A stretch of 64,000 bases of DNA from Magnetospirillum sp. (GCA_024707145.1 JANQAI010000011.1:372001-436000), one strand, 5' to 3'; positions 10,057 through 19,138 are shown, counted from the first letter of the stretch. Notes: generated by a model from the letters alone, not told the origin. Numbers and translations: made by a program.

Positions 10057-11223
10057 ATGTCCGAGAGGGCCAAGCCGGCCACCAAGGTGGTGGACCGGGA
10101 CGCACAGAATCGCAAGGAAATCGTCCGTACCATCAAGGGGGCGGTGACCGAGCGCGTGCTCGAACTGATTCCCGCCCTGAGTTCCTATGAAGACCCGTAC
10201 GGCACGGTGATGGCGACGCCCGATTTGCTGTTCGCCTGCCTGCAACTGGTCAAGACCCGGCGCGAAAAGTTCCACGACCTGCTGGTGGATGCCGAGGGCA
10301 CCCTGGTGGAAACCGACGACAAGCCGTTGCGCTGCGATCGCACCCTGGAGCAGATCGTCGGCATGGTGGTGCGGTCCGGGGCCAAGGCCTATGCCGATCG
10401 CCGCTGGGGCACCGCCACGACGCCCGCCTCCAAGGTCGCCATGACTCCGCAGACCAGGTCGCTGCTGGACAAGCTGAGCGATCTGGTGAAAGGCAAATGG
10501 AGCGAAGCCGAGCAGCCCAAGCCGGTGCCCACCCAAGGCGACAAGTTCTACGCCGCCATCAAGGACCACCTGGATTACGACTGGCAGGTGCCGCTGATTC
10601 CCTATTTCGCCGAGATCCCGGTCAAGCTGATCGTCGAACTGGGCAAGGGCGTCACCACCCTTAAGACGCCCGAGGGCATCGCCTCACTGGCCGACATCGG
10701 CCGCCATTCCATGGAGCAGGCGCGCAAGATCCTGTCCGACGAGATGATGCGCGAGATGCTCGACACCCAGCCGCTGGCCGCCAAGGGCGTCGCCTTCCTG
10801 GGTAAGGAGCGCTACGAGTTCCTGCATGGCGCCGTTTACGAGAAGATGGGCGACCGCTTCTGGCAGATGTGCGTCGATTGCGACCGTCTGGAAGCCATGG
10901 AAATCCAGAACGCCAAGGACCTGGAGAACATGGCCGACTGGCTGCACCTGATCGCCGGCGAAACCATCTCGCAGCTGGTGCATTACCTGCAGTTCTCGCA
11001 GATTCCCATCTTCCTCGGCGTCGCGTTGGAGAAACTGGGGTCCGGCAAGTTCAGCGAGGTCTTCGGCCCGCCCGGCAACAAGAAGCTGATCAAGATGTTC
11101 TGTGAGAAGACTCAGCGCACGCCGCTCGATCCCGGCGATCCGCTGGAGGATCTCAGGCGCCGGCTGCCCGACGTCTTCGGCGCCTATCTGCGTTCGCCGA
11201 CGGATTTCGAGAAGGGGCTGTAA
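10057..11223 (+). CDS. conserved hypothetical protein, co-oriented with the DUF2336 gene
   Basis: 388 residues, soluble and mostly helical; no signal peptide, membrane segment or catalytic motif that I recognise. Codon use and GC at third positions match the neighbours, so it is certainly coding. It starts with MSERAKPATKVVDRD, and a central part contains PLIPYFAEIPVKLIVELG. It follows the DUF2336 gene by 35 bases, and a functional link to that protein is inferred from spacing only. Confidence 0.75.
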   Translation: MSERAKPATKVVDRDAQNRKEIVRTIKGAVTERVLELIPALSSYEDPYGTVMATPDLLFACLQLVKTRREKFHDLLVDAEGTLVETDDKPLRCDRTLEQIVGMVVRSGAKAYADRRWGTATTPASKVAMTPQTRSLLDKLSDLVKGKWSEAEQPKPVPTQGDKFYAAIKDHLDYDWQVPLIPYFAEIPVKLIVELGKGVTTLKTPEGIASLADIGRHSMEQARKILSDEMMREMLDTQPLAAKGVAFLGKERYEFLHGAVYEKMGDRFWQMCVDCDRLEAMEIQNAKDLENMADWLHLIAGETISQLVHYLQFSQIPIFLGVALEKLGSGKFSEVFGPPGNKKLIKMFCEKTQRTPLDPGDPLEDLRRRLPDVFGAYLRSPTDFEKGL

Positions 11224-11240
11224 GGGGCAACAGGCCCTCG

Positions 11241-11358
11241 ATCGTCATGCCCGCGCTTGACGCGGGCATCCACGTGGTGCCACCGGCCCATTGTCACCAA
11301 CCGATTTTTTTTGCGGCGAAGCGTGGATCGCCGGGTCGAGCCCGGCGATGACGAAGAC
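11241..11358. repeat. REP-like intergenic palindromes
   Basis: Two palindromic units: ATGCCCGCGCTTGACGCGGGCAT at 11247-11269, and TCGCCGGGTCGAGCCCGGCGA at 11328-11348. The first continues into CCACGTGGTGCCACC, a tail seen again inverted near 30590. They fill the gap between convergent genes and may also stop transcription. Confidence 0.7.
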
Positions 11359-11369
11359 AAGAGGGTATT

Positions 11370-12319
11370 CTAATTGCCCATTTCCTTCTTCTTTTCCATG
11401 TGCTGGCGCAGATCCTCGCACGGGTCTTCACGTTCGGCGCGCGGGGTGAACCAGACGGCGTCGAACGGCACTGCGGCGCTGTCGAACAGGGCGCCATAGG
11501 ACGCCGGGTCGGTTTCGCCCGGCCGTACTTCCAGGAAGGCCAGGCTGAGGATGCGGGCCTCCGGCGTCCGGTCGGCCAGCAGTGCCGGCACGCCGCGGTC
11601 GCGGCGCACATGGCCCGCACCGGCAATGAGCACGGCGCCCTTGCCGCCCGCCAGCCCCTGGGCCAGGGTCGCGGCCATCACCGCGTCGCGGCCGCGCTGC
11701 ACCCGCACCATGCCGGGCAGGGCGGCATCGGGCAGCATGCCGCAATGGCTGTCCTTGATCTCCCGCTCCATGGCCGCACGCTGGCCGGCCGACAGGGGGG
11801 CAGGGTGACGGCGTTCTCCTCCTTGGCGATGGCCCGCACCTGGGGCCGCGTCAGGTTGGCCGCCGTCACTTGCGAGCCGCCGCGTAGCGCCACCTCGAAG
11901 ATGGGGCGGTACAGCTCCCAGTCGGGCCAGCCGCTCTTGCCCCAGTCCAGTGCGGCGGCCAGGCCGGCCACATCGGCCGGCCGCTCGGCCAGGTGGCGCT
12001 CCAAGGCCGGTTGCTGGCCGGCATCGATCATCTCGAAGGCCACCAGACGGCTTCTGCCGGTGTCCAGCAGGCGGCCGAGCATCCATGCCTGCAGGGCATG
12101 GTGGTCGGCGTTGTCATGGGTTTCGCCCAGCAGGACGACGTCGGCCGCCCGCGCCTGGGCGACCAGCTCCTCGGGCGTGGCGAAGCGCGCCGCGGCCGGC
12201 AGCCACACCTTGCCTACCAGGGGATGGTCGCGTTCCCGCGGCGTGACATAGGACGGGGGTGTCTGGGCACAGCCGGCAAGGCAGGCAAGCAACAGCAGGA
12301 CGAAGGCACGCGGGCGCAT
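11370..12319 (-). CDS. ChaN-like lipoprotein (iron-regulated family), frameshifted in this sequence
   Basis: Starts MRPRAFVLLLLACLAGC, a lipoprotein signal with an ideal LAGC lipobox. The ChaN/DUF399 core follows: VVLLGETHDNADHHALQ near residue 65 and LVAFEMIDAGQQPAL. The frame breaks at a G run around 11802-11807 (plus strand): six Gs are present where seven would restore TLPPLSAGQRAAMEREIK and continue to GAGHVRRDRGVP and the end at 11370, giving 316 residues. The family is linked to haem/iron handling at the outer membrane. A short homopolymer deletion is most simply a sequence error, but phase variation is possible. Confidence 0.75.
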
Positions 12320-12380
12320 GGCGGAACCTTGACGAGGGAACATTCGGCCCAGTGTAGAGCAGACCCGCGCGCCGGGCGAG

Positions 12381-12409
12381 TTGACAGCGTGCCGGTTTGA
12401 GCCAATGCT
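12381..12409 (+). promoter_or_regulatory. possible promoter for the decarboxylase subunit genes
   Basis: TTGACA at 12381 followed after 17 bases by AATGCT. The -35 is perfect and the -10 poor. It lies 43 bases before the 53-aa gene. Confidence 0.3.
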
Positions 12410-12451
12410 GCAACGCGACATAGGCGGTTTTACATAGGCACGGGGGAGACA

Positions 12452-12613
12452 ATGATACCCGATACCCTGCAAGGCGCCGTCATTCTCAGCCTCATCGACT
12501 TCATCCTCAGCATCGTGGTCATTTCCGGCATCGGCGTGGTGCTTGCCTTGTTCCCCCTGCTCAACCGTCTGGGCAAGGTGGACGAGGAGAAGCTGCGCAA
12601 CGGCGGCCATTGA
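12452..12613 (+). CDS. 53-aa single-span membrane protein, probable small (gamma-like) subunit of a Na+-pump decarboxylase
   Basis: MIPDTLQGAVILSLIDFILS opens a 53-residue protein with one long hydrophobic helix (about 9-37) and a charged tail ending GKVDEEKLRNGGH. GGGGGAGAC lies just before the ATG. The beta-subunit gene begins 22 bases downstream, so both should be made from one mRNA. Size, topology and position suggest the membrane anchor (OadG/gamma-like) of a sodium-translocating decarboxylase, but 53 residues is shorter than usual and lacks the Pro/Ala-rich tail. Assignment is by context. Confidence 0.7.
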   Translation: MIPDTLQGAVILSLIDFILSIVVISGIGVVLALFPLLNRLGKVDEEKLRNGGH

Positions 12614-12635
12614 GCCGCCAGGGGAGGGGGAAAGC

Positions 12636-13766
12636 ATGTTCGACCAACTGAGCACCTTCCTGCTGGCGCTGGCCGGGCAGACCGGTCTGGCCCATTTCTG
12701 GTGGGGCAACGTGGTGATGATCGCCATCGGCATCACCATGATCTACCTCGCCGTCGCCAAGGGCTACGAGCCGCTGCTGCTGGTGGGCATCGGCTTCGCC
12801 TGCGTCATCGCCAACGTGCCCGGTTCCGACCTGATCCTGCCGGGCGGGCTGTTCAACTACGCCTACCAGGGCGTGGCGCTGCTGATCATCCCGCCGCTGA
12901 TCTTCTTCGGCGTCGGCGCCATGACCGATTTCGGGCCGATGATCGCCAATCCCAAGCTGGTGGTGCTGGGGGCGGCGGCCCATCTGGGCATCTTCGTCGC
13001 CCTGATCCTGGCCAAGGTGCTGGGCTTCACCATCAACGAAGCCGGCGCCATCGGCATCATCGGCGGCGCCGACGGCCCCATGGCCATCTTCGTCACCATG
13101 AAGCTGGCGCCCCACCTGCTGCCGCAGATCTCGGTGGCGGCCTATTCCTACATGGCGCTGATGCCGCTGATCCAGCCGCCGGTCATGCGCCTGCTGACCA
13201 CGCGCGAGGAACGGCTGATCACCATGAAGCAGTCGCGCCCGGTCAGCCGGCTGGAAAAGATCGCCTTTCCCATTGTCATCGGCGTCATCGTCAACCTGTT
13301 CTTCCCGCCGGTGGCGCCGCTGATCACCATGCTGATGCTGGGCAACCTGTTCAAGGAGGTGCTGGTGGTGGACCGCCTGGCCAAGACGGCGGCGACCCAC
13401 GTGATGAACGTGATCATCATCATCCTGACGCTGGCCATCGGCTCCACCATGAACGCCGACAGCTTCCTGACCCTGAAGACGGTGGAGATCATCGTGCTCG
13501 GCCTGGTGGCCTTCGTGTTCGGCACCGCCTCCGGCGTCATCGGCGCCAAGATCATGAACCTGTTCCTCAAGGAAAAGATCAACCCGCTGCTGGGTTCGGC
13601 CGGCATCGCCTCGGTGCCCATCGCCGCCAAGGTGACCCACATGGTGGCGCTGCAGGAAAACCGCGAGAACTACCTGATCTACCACGCCATGGGCCCCAAC
13701 CTGGCCGGCGTGTTCGGCACCGCCATCTCGGGCGGCATCCTGCTGGCCCTGCTGGGGGTGAAATAG
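12636..13766 (+). CDS. sodium ion-translocating decarboxylase, beta subunit (OadB/GcdB family)
   Basis: 376 residues, about ten membrane segments. Conserved family features include GVGAMTDFGPMIANP, the GGADGPMAIF loop and the C-terminal NPLLGSAGIASVPIAAKVTH, which contain residues of the Na+ path. This subunit couples decarboxylation of a carboxybiotin intermediate to Na+ export. It starts at ATG 12636 after AGGGGAGGGGG. The biotin-carrying and carboxyltransferase subunits are not in the window, so the substrate (oxaloacetate, methylmalonyl-CoA or glutaconyl-CoA) cannot be named. It ends in a double terminator facing dctM. Confidence 0.92.
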   Translation: MFDQLSTFLLALAGQTGLAHFWWGNVVMIAIGITMIYLAVAKGYEPLLLVGIGFACVIANVPGSDLILPGGLFNYAYQGVALLIIPPLIFFGVGAMTDFGPMIANPKLVVLGAAAHLGIFVALILAKVLGFTINEAGAIGIIGGADGPMAIFVTMKLAPHLLPQISVAAYSYMALMPLIQPPVMRLLTTREERLITMKQSRPVSRLEKIAFPIVIGVIVNLFFPPVAPLITMLMLGNLFKEVLVVDRLAKTAATHVMNVIIIILTLAIGSTMNADSFLTLKTVEIIVLGLVAFVFGTASGVIGAKIMNLFLKEKINPLLGSAGIASVPIAAKVTHMVALQENRENYLIYHAMGPNLAGVFGTAISGGILLALLGVK

Positions 13767-13770
13767 AAAA

Positions 13771-13843
13771 CGCCCCGGCGGTTCCATGGAACCGCCGGGG
13801 CGTCGAAAGTGGCGAGGCCTCCACCGGGTGGCCTCGCTTTTTT
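13771..13843. terminator. two consecutive hairpins between convergent oadB-like and dctM genes
   Basis: A perfect 15-bp inverted repeat (CGCCCCGGCGGTTCC at 13771-13785 and its complement at 13788-13802) is followed by GCGAGGCC...GGCCTCGC (13812-13837) and a run of Ts. It ends plus-strand transcription, and the first hairpin may also serve the opposite strand. Confidence 0.85.
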
Positions 13844-13844
13844 C

Positions 13845-15128
13845 TTACATGATGCCCAGAACCTTGGGCAGCCAGATGGACAGGTCGGGCCAGTAGGTGA
13901 CCGCCACCAGGAAGCCCAGCATGGTCAGCAGCCAGGGCATGACTGCCACGGTCAGCTCGGTGATGCCCATCTTGGTGATGCCCGATGCCACGTAGAGGTT
14001 CAGGCCCACCGGCGGGTGGCACATGCCCACCTCCATGTTCACCACCATCATGATGCCGAAATGCACCGGATCGATGCCCAGCTTCATGGCCACCGGGAAC
14101 AGGATGGGGGCCATGATCAGCACGATGGAGGACGGCTCCATGAAATTGCCGGCCGCCAGCAGCAGCAGGTTGGTCACCAGCAGGAAGGCGATGACGCCGA
14201 ACTGGTTGGCGACAATCCAATCGGCAATGGCCTGGGGGATGTTCTCGTTGGCCAGCACGAAGCTGAACAGCACCGCGTTGGTGATGATGTACAGCAGCAT
14301 GGCCGACATGGAGGCCGAGGACAGCAGGATCTTGGTCACGCCCTTCAGCGGCATGTCCTTGTAGACGAACACGGCGATGAAAAAGGCGTAGACCGCGCTC
14401 ATGGCCGCCGCCTCGGTGGGGGTGAAGACGCCGGTATAGATGCCGCCGATGACGATGACGATCAGCATCAGGCCCCAGATGGCTTCGCGGAAGGTGCGCA
14501 CGCGCTCCTTGAGCGACGCCTTGGGCAGGCGGGGATAATTGTTCTTCTTGGCGATGAACCAGGTGGTCAGGCCCAGCAGGAAGGCCAGCACCAGGCCGGG
14601 GATGACGCCGGCCATGAACAGGGCGCCCACCGAGGTGTTGGTGGCGACCGCGTACATGACCATCACCAGCGACGGCGGGATGAGGATGCCCAGGGCGCCC
14701 GAGGTGGTGATGACGCCGGCGCCGAACTTGCGCGGGAAGCCCTGCTTGACCATGGCGGGCAGAATGATCGAACCGATGGCCACCACGGTGGCGGGGGACG
14801 AACCGGACACCGCCGCGAACAGGGCGCAGGCCATGACGCCGGCGAGCGCCAAGCCGCCGTGCCAATGGCCGACCATGGCCGAGGCGAAGTTGATCATGCG
14901 CCGGGCCACGCCGCCATGGGTCAGGAAGTTGCCGGCCAGGATGAAGAACGGGATCGCCATGATCTCGAACTTCTCGATGCCGGTGAACAGCTTCAGCGCC
15001 ACCGACTGGATCGGCACTTCCGTCATGGTGAACAGGAAGGTGAGAACGGTCAGGCCCAGCGAGATGGAGATGGGCATGCCGGTCAGCATCAGCACCAGCA
15101 GCAGGCCGAAGATGATGGCGGCGCTCAT
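13845..15128 (-). CDS. dctM: TRAP C4-dicarboxylate transporter, large permease
   Basis: 427 residues with about twelve membrane segments, the DctM type. Typical stretches are MAIPFFILAGNFLTHGGVA, SGSSPATVVAIGSI and GILIPPSLVMVMYA. It forms the Na+-driven translocation channel with DctQ. Its start overlaps the dctQ stop by four bases (ATGA), so translation is coupled. It is the last gene of dctPQM. Confidence 0.95.
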   Translation of the reverse strand: MSAAIIFGLLLVLMLTGMPISISLGLTVLTFLFTMTEVPIQSVALKLFTGIEKFEIMAIPFFILAGNFLTHGGVARRMINFASAMVGHWHGGLALAGVMACALFAAVSGSSPATVVAIGSIILPAMVKQGFPRKFGAGVITTSGALGILIPPSLVMVMYAVATNTSVGALFMAGVIPGLVLAFLLGLTTWFIAKKNNYPRLPKASLKERVRTFREAIWGLMLIVIVIGGIYTGVFTPTEAAAMSAVYAFFIAVFVYKDMPLKGVTKILLSSASMSAMLLYIITNAVLFSFVLANENIPQAIADWIVANQFGVIAFLLVTNLLLLAAGNFMEPSSIVLIMAPILFPVAMKLGIDPVHFGIMMVVNMEVGMCHPPVGLNLYVASGITKMGITELTVAVMPWLLTMLGFLVAVTYWPDLSIWLPKVLGIM

Positions 15129-15913
15129 TTACGGGACTCCTCTTCCTGCTTGGCCGAGGCGTCGCCGCCTTCCCAATCGTCGGGCTTGGGCTCCTTGGGG
15201 GTGTTGACGTTGCCATTCAGCGAGGGATCGCCGCTTTCGCCCTTGTGGTGGGCCAGATCCTTGGGATGCAGGCCGTCGTCCATCTCGAACCAGTTGATGT
15301 CCTGGGCGGCGCGCTGCGGGTCGGTGCTGTCCTCCTCCAGGCCTTCCACGTGGCCGTGGTCGTGGTGGGGCAGTTCGCCGGTCCTGACGAAGCTCACGCA
15401 CACCTGCAGGAAGCGGAAGCACATCAGGGACGACCCCAGTGGAATAGCCGAATAGACCATCCAGGTGGGCCATTCCAGGTCAGCGGTGATGGGGCCTTCG
15501 AACAGGTCGTCGCCGGCGATGCCCAGCGCGCTGAAGATGCCGTAATGGGCGCCGTTCTCCCACACGAAGTCGGCGCCGAGGGCGGCGACGGTGCCGGTGA
15601 ACAGGGCGCCGGCCAGCAGGCCGAAGACGATGAACTTGCGGCGCATGCCCTCGTCGAGCCGGTTGATCAGCACGTCGACGCCCACGTGGATGCCGGTGCG
15701 CACGCCATAGGCGGCGCCGAATTTGGCCATCCACACGAACATGATGATGCACAGTTCCTGCGCCCAGGCGAAGTCCAGGTGGTGGACCAGGGGGTACAGG
15801 AACGACACGCCGGCGGCGTAACGGTGCATGACGGCGACGAAGATGATGATCGTCGCGGCGGCCATGAGGAAGGCGATCAGCCATTCCTCGAGGTGATCGA
15901 GAACTTTAAGCAT
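15125..15913 (-). CDS. dctQ: TRAP transporter small permease with a long hydrophilic C-terminal tail
   Basis: 262 residues. The first ~175 form the four-helix DctQ domain (LIAFLMAAATIIIFVAVMHR; FAWAQELCIIMFVWMAKFGA). The last ~85 residues are hydrophilic and rich in His, Asp, Glu and Pro (GELPHHDHGHVEGLEEDSTD and onward), an extension not seen in ordinary DctQ proteins of about 160-200 residues. The core stabilises DctM; the role of the tail is unknown. It lies 80 bases downstream of dctP and overlaps dctM. Confidence 0.92.
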   Translation of the reverse strand: MLKVLDHLEEWLIAFLMAAATIIIFVAVMHRYAAGVSFLYPLVHHLDFAWAQELCIIMFVWMAKFGAAYGVRTGIHVGVDVLINRLDEGMRRKFIVFGLLAGALFTGTVAALGADFVWENGAHYGIFSALGIAGDDLFEGPITADLEWPTWMVYSAIPLGSSLMCFRFLQVCVSFVRTGELPHHDHGHVEGLEEDSTDPQRAAQDINWFEMDDGLHPKDLAHHKGESGDPSLNGNVNTPKEPKPDDWEGGDASAKQEEESRK

Positions 15914-15993
15914 GGTAGCTCCGCATGCGCAGAAAAAAGGGGTGCCCGGCCAGGAATACGATGGCGCAGGGCACCCCCTCTCGGACCTTCAGG

Positions 15994-17007
15994 TCAGTTC
16001 TTGAAGCCGAACTTCTCGGATTCCTTGTAGATCGCCTGGATCAACTCGGCGCCCACACGGCCTTCCATGTCCTTGTGGACCGGCAGCAGGGTCTTGCGCC
16101 ACACGTCGATCTCTTCCTTGGTCGGCTGGTAGAACTCGGTCTTGCCCGACGCCTTCATGGCGGCCAGCGAGTCGTCGTTCTCGGTCTGGGCGATGGCATT
16201 GGCGAAGCGGGTGGACTCGTTCATGGCGCCTTCCAGGGTGGCGCGGATGTCGGCCGGCAGGCCTTCCCAGAACTTCTTGTTCACGATCACCGCATAGCCC
16301 AGGTAGCCGTGGTTGGTGAGCGTGCCGTACTTCTGCACTTCGTGCATCTTCTGGGTGTACATGTTGGACGGCGGGTTCTCGGTGCCGTCGACGACGCCGG
16401 TCTGCAGCGCCTGGTAGACCTCGGAGAAGGCCATGACCTGGGGCAGGGCGCCGAGCGCGCGCATCTGCGCGTCCAGCACCTTGGAGGACTGAATGCGCAT
16501 CTTCAGGCCCTTGACGTCCGCCGGGCTCTTCAACGGCTTGTTGGCCGACAGGATCTTGAAACCGTTGTCCCAGTAGCCCAGACCAATGATGCCCTTGCTT
16601 TCCAGCTTCTTCAGCAGCGACATGCCGATGGGGCCCTCGGTCACGGCGCGCAGCACTTCCTTGCTCGGGAAGATGTAGGGCAGGTCGAAGACCTCGAATT
16701 CCTTCACGCCCAGCGGGCCGAACTTGGCGAGAGAGGGGGCCAGCATCTGCACGGCGCCCAACTGCAGGGCCTCCAGCTCTTCCTTGTCCTTGTAGAGCTG
16801 CGAGTTCGGATAGACCTCGACCTTGACGCGGCCCTTGGTGCGCTCTTCCGCCAGCTTCTTGAACATTTCGGCGGCCTTGCCCTTGGGGGTGTCGGCGGCC
16901 ACCACGTGGCTGAACTTGATGACGATGGGCTGGGCCTGCTGGGCCATGGCCGAGCCGGCAACCAGCACGCCGGCCAGCACGCAGCCGACGAGGGTACGGA
17001 ATTTCAT
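15994..17007 (-). CDS. dctP: TRAP C4-dicarboxylate transporter, periplasmic binding protein
   Basis: 337 residues with signal peptide MKFRTLVGCVLAGVLVAGSA-MAQ. The DctP fold shows KFSHVVAADTPKGKAAEMF, the ligand-carboxylate-binding Arg region GLKMRIQSSKVLDAQMRALG, and QTGVVDGTENPPSNMYT. It captures succinate, fumarate or malate type ligands in the periplasm. The ATG at 17007 follows GGGAGGAAAA. It is divergent from the dctB-like kinase, with 145 bases between them. Confidence 0.94.
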   Translation of the reverse strand: MKFRTLVGCVLAGVLVAGSAMAQQAQPIVIKFSHVVAADTPKGKAAEMFKKLAEERTKGRVKVEVYPNSQLYKDKEELEALQLGAVQMLAPSLAKFGPLGVKEFEVFDLPYIFPSKEVLRAVTEGPIGMSLLKKLESKGIIGLGYWDNGFKILSANKPLKSPADVKGLKMRIQSSKVLDAQMRALGALPQVMAFSEVYQALQTGVVDGTENPPSNMYTQKMHEVQKYGTLTNHGYLGYAVIVNKKFWEGLPADIRATLEGAMNESTRFANAIAQTENDDSLAAMKASGKTEFYQPTKEEIDVWRKTLLPVHKDMEGRVGAELIQAIYKESEKFGFKN

Positions 17008-17053
17008 CTGATTTTTCCTCCCGAAAAGATTATGCAAGCCTTCATCCGGCCGA

Positions 17054-17099
17054 TTGTTCGAAAGTTTCTCCAACTCGGCTATTGTGGATTTCCGAACAA
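17054..17099. promoter_or_regulatory. inverted repeat in the dctP / dctB divergent region, candidate operator
   Basis: TTGTTCG at 17054-17060 and its complement CGAACAA at 17093-17099, extendable to TTGTTCGAAA against TTGTTCGGAAA, with 32 bases between. Placed between the two divergent starts, it is a plausible site for the FixJ-type regulator encoded nearby. No experimental motif is known to me. Confidence 0.45.
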
Positions 17100-17152
17100 G
17101 CAGGTAACAGGCTGGTTGTCCAGGGGTTTCTCCCCGGTTTTGCCAGTACTGA

Positions 17153-19138
17153 ATGTGCGAGTCCAAGACGGGTATGCCGGCATCCACGGGACTACATGGT
17201 CGAACGACCCTCCAGGCCATGCCGGCGGTTGCCATGGCATTGGCCGTCCTGCTTCTGGGTGTGCTGCTGTGGTTGCTGCACCGCAACGAGCTGGAGGAGG
17301 CTCGTCTTGCGCTGATCAAGGATATTCTGTGGGTCGAGCAGAACATCCACTTCCACCTGGATTCCGGCGAGGAGAAGCTGACCCAGCTGGTGGCAGAGCT
17401 GGCCCGTGGCGACCAGCCGGTCGAAACCTTCGAGGTCCAGGCCCGCGGCCTGATCGCCACCAGCGGCGATTTCGACCGCATTCTGCTGCGCGACGCCGAG
17501 GGCGGCCTTGCCGCGGCGGTGCCGCCCTCGGTGGGGGACCGCTCGGGCGAGGTGGTGGGCGAGGCGGCGCCTTGGTGGAGCGCCTTCACCCTGGCCAAGT
17601 CCATCGGCCGGGCGGCTTGGTCGGCGCCGTTCGCCATCCCCGGCCGCGGCCAGGTCTTCGAGGTCCATGTGCCCATCTTCCGTGACCACCGTTTCGTCGG
17701 CATGCTGGTGGGCGAGGTGGCGGTGGATTCCCTGCTGGCCCAGCAGGTACCGTGGTGGGTGGCCGAGAAGTACAAGGTCGAGATCATCGACGCCAACGGC
17801 ACCACCCTGGGTGCCAAGACCAACGTGCAATTGGCAGAGCCCGGCCCCAGCCATCAGGTGCGCCTGGAACCGCCGGGCCAGGGCGTGGCGGTGGTGGCGA
17901 CGGTCTATGCCACCGAGACGAACCTGGCGCGCAACCTGCTGGCGGCCGCCATCTTCGCCCTGGCCATCCTGGCGGTGTCGTCGTTGTGGACCATGCGCCG
18001 CCACGCCCGCCGCCGCTTCGCCGCCGAGCAGGCGCTGCGCACCGAGCATGCCTTCCGCAAGGCCATGGAGGATCTGCTCACCGTCGGTATGCGCGCGCGC
18101 GATCTCACCGGGCGCATCACCTACGTCAATCCCGCCTTCTGCCGCATGGTGGGCTGGAGCGAGGAGGAATTGGTGGGCTGCATGCCGCCCATGCCCTACT
18201 GGTCGCCCGATGCCATGGACAGCACCATGGAATGGCACAAGCGGGTGATGGCCGGCGACGCTCCGCCCGACGGCTTCGAAATTCAGTTCCGCCGCCGCAA
18301 TGGCGAGACGTTCTGGGCGCTGATCTACGAAGCGCCGCTGATCGATGCCAACGGCCGCCAATCGGGCTGGATGGCCTCGGTCCTGGACGTGACCGAACGC
18401 AAGTCGGCCGAAGAACTGGAACGGTGGCAGCAGGAGAAGCTGCAGCGCACCGGCCGCCTGATCACCATGGGCGAGATGGCCTCGACCCTGGCGCACGAGC
18501 TCAATCAGCCGCTGTCGGCCATCGCCAGCTACAACACCGGCTGCCTCAACCGGCTGGCCCTGCCAGAATTCGATCCGGCCGACCTGCGCACCGCCCTGAC
18601 CAAGCTGGGCGTGCAGGCCCAGCGGGCCGGCCAGATCATCCGCCGCGTCCACGATTTCGTCCGCAAGTCGGAACCGCAGTTGAAGCCCTGCACCCTCAAC
18701 GGCGTGGTCGAAGACACCGTAGGGTTCATGGAATTCGACGCCAAGAGCCGGGGCGTGCAGTTGAAGGTATCGCTGTCGCCCGCCAATCCGGCCGTCACCG
18801 CCGACCGCATCCTGCTGGAGCAGGTGGTGCTGAACCTGGCGCGCAACGGCGCTGAGGCCATGGCCCACACGCCCGCGCGCCAGCGCAAGCTGTCCATCGG
18901 GGTGACCTGCCAGGACGGCCAGGCGGTGGTGTCGGTGGCCGATCACGGCCCCGGCATCGCGCCGGACGTGGCGGCCAACCTGTTCCAGCCGTTTTTCACC
19001 ACCAAGGAAGAGGGCATGGGGATGGGCCTCAATATCTGCCGCTCCATCATCGAGTACCACCAGGGGCGGCTGTGGTTCGAACCGAACGAGGGCGGCGGAG
19101 CCGTCTTTCGCTTTTCCCTGCCGACGAGGTCCCCATGA
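17153..19138 (+). CDS. DctB-like sensor histidine kinase with PAS domain
   Basis: 661 residues: membrane helix at about 22-42, a ~230-residue periplasmic sensor region, a second helix at about 260-283, a PAS domain (about 300-420, TGRITYVNPAFCRMVGWSEEELVG), HisKA with phospho-accepting His in STLAHELNQPLSAIASYN, and HATPase_c (N-box NLARNGAEAM, ADHGPGIAP, GMGMGLNICRSI). It probably senses periplasmic dicarboxylates and phosphorylates the regulator whose gene overlaps it by four bases. Start is uncertain between ATG 17153 and ATG 17174; neither has a strong ribosome binding site. Confidence 0.88.
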   Translation: MCESKTGMPASTGLHGRTTLQAMPAVAMALAVLLLGVLLWLLHRNELEEARLALIKDILWVEQNIHFHLDSGEEKLTQLVAELARGDQPVETFEVQARGLIATSGDFDRILLRDAEGGLAAAVPPSVGDRSGEVVGEAAPWWSAFTLAKSIGRAAWSAPFAIPGRGQVFEVHVPIFRDHRFVGMLVGEVAVDSLLAQQVPWWVAEKYKVEIIDANGTTLGAKTNVQLAEPGPSHQVRLEPPGQGVAVVATVYATETNLARNLLAAAIFALAILAVSSLWTMRRHARRRFAAEQALRTEHAFRKAMEDLLTVGMRARDLTGRITYVNPAFCRMVGWSEEELVGCMPPMPYWSPDAMDSTMEWHKRVMAGDAPPDGFEIQFRRRNGETFWALIYEAPLIDANGRQSGWMASVLDVTERKSAEELERWQQEKLQRTGRLITMGEMASTLAHELNQPLSAIASYNTGCLNRLALPEFDPADLRTALTKLGVQAQRAGQIIRRVHDFVRKSEPQLKPCTLNGVVEDTVGFMEFDAKSRGVQLKVSLSPANPAVTADRILLEQVVLNLARNGAEAMAHTPARQRKLSIGVTCQDGQAVVSVADHGPGIAPDVAANLFQPFFTTKEEGMGMGLNICRSIIEYHQGRLWFEPNEGGGAVFRFSLPTRSP

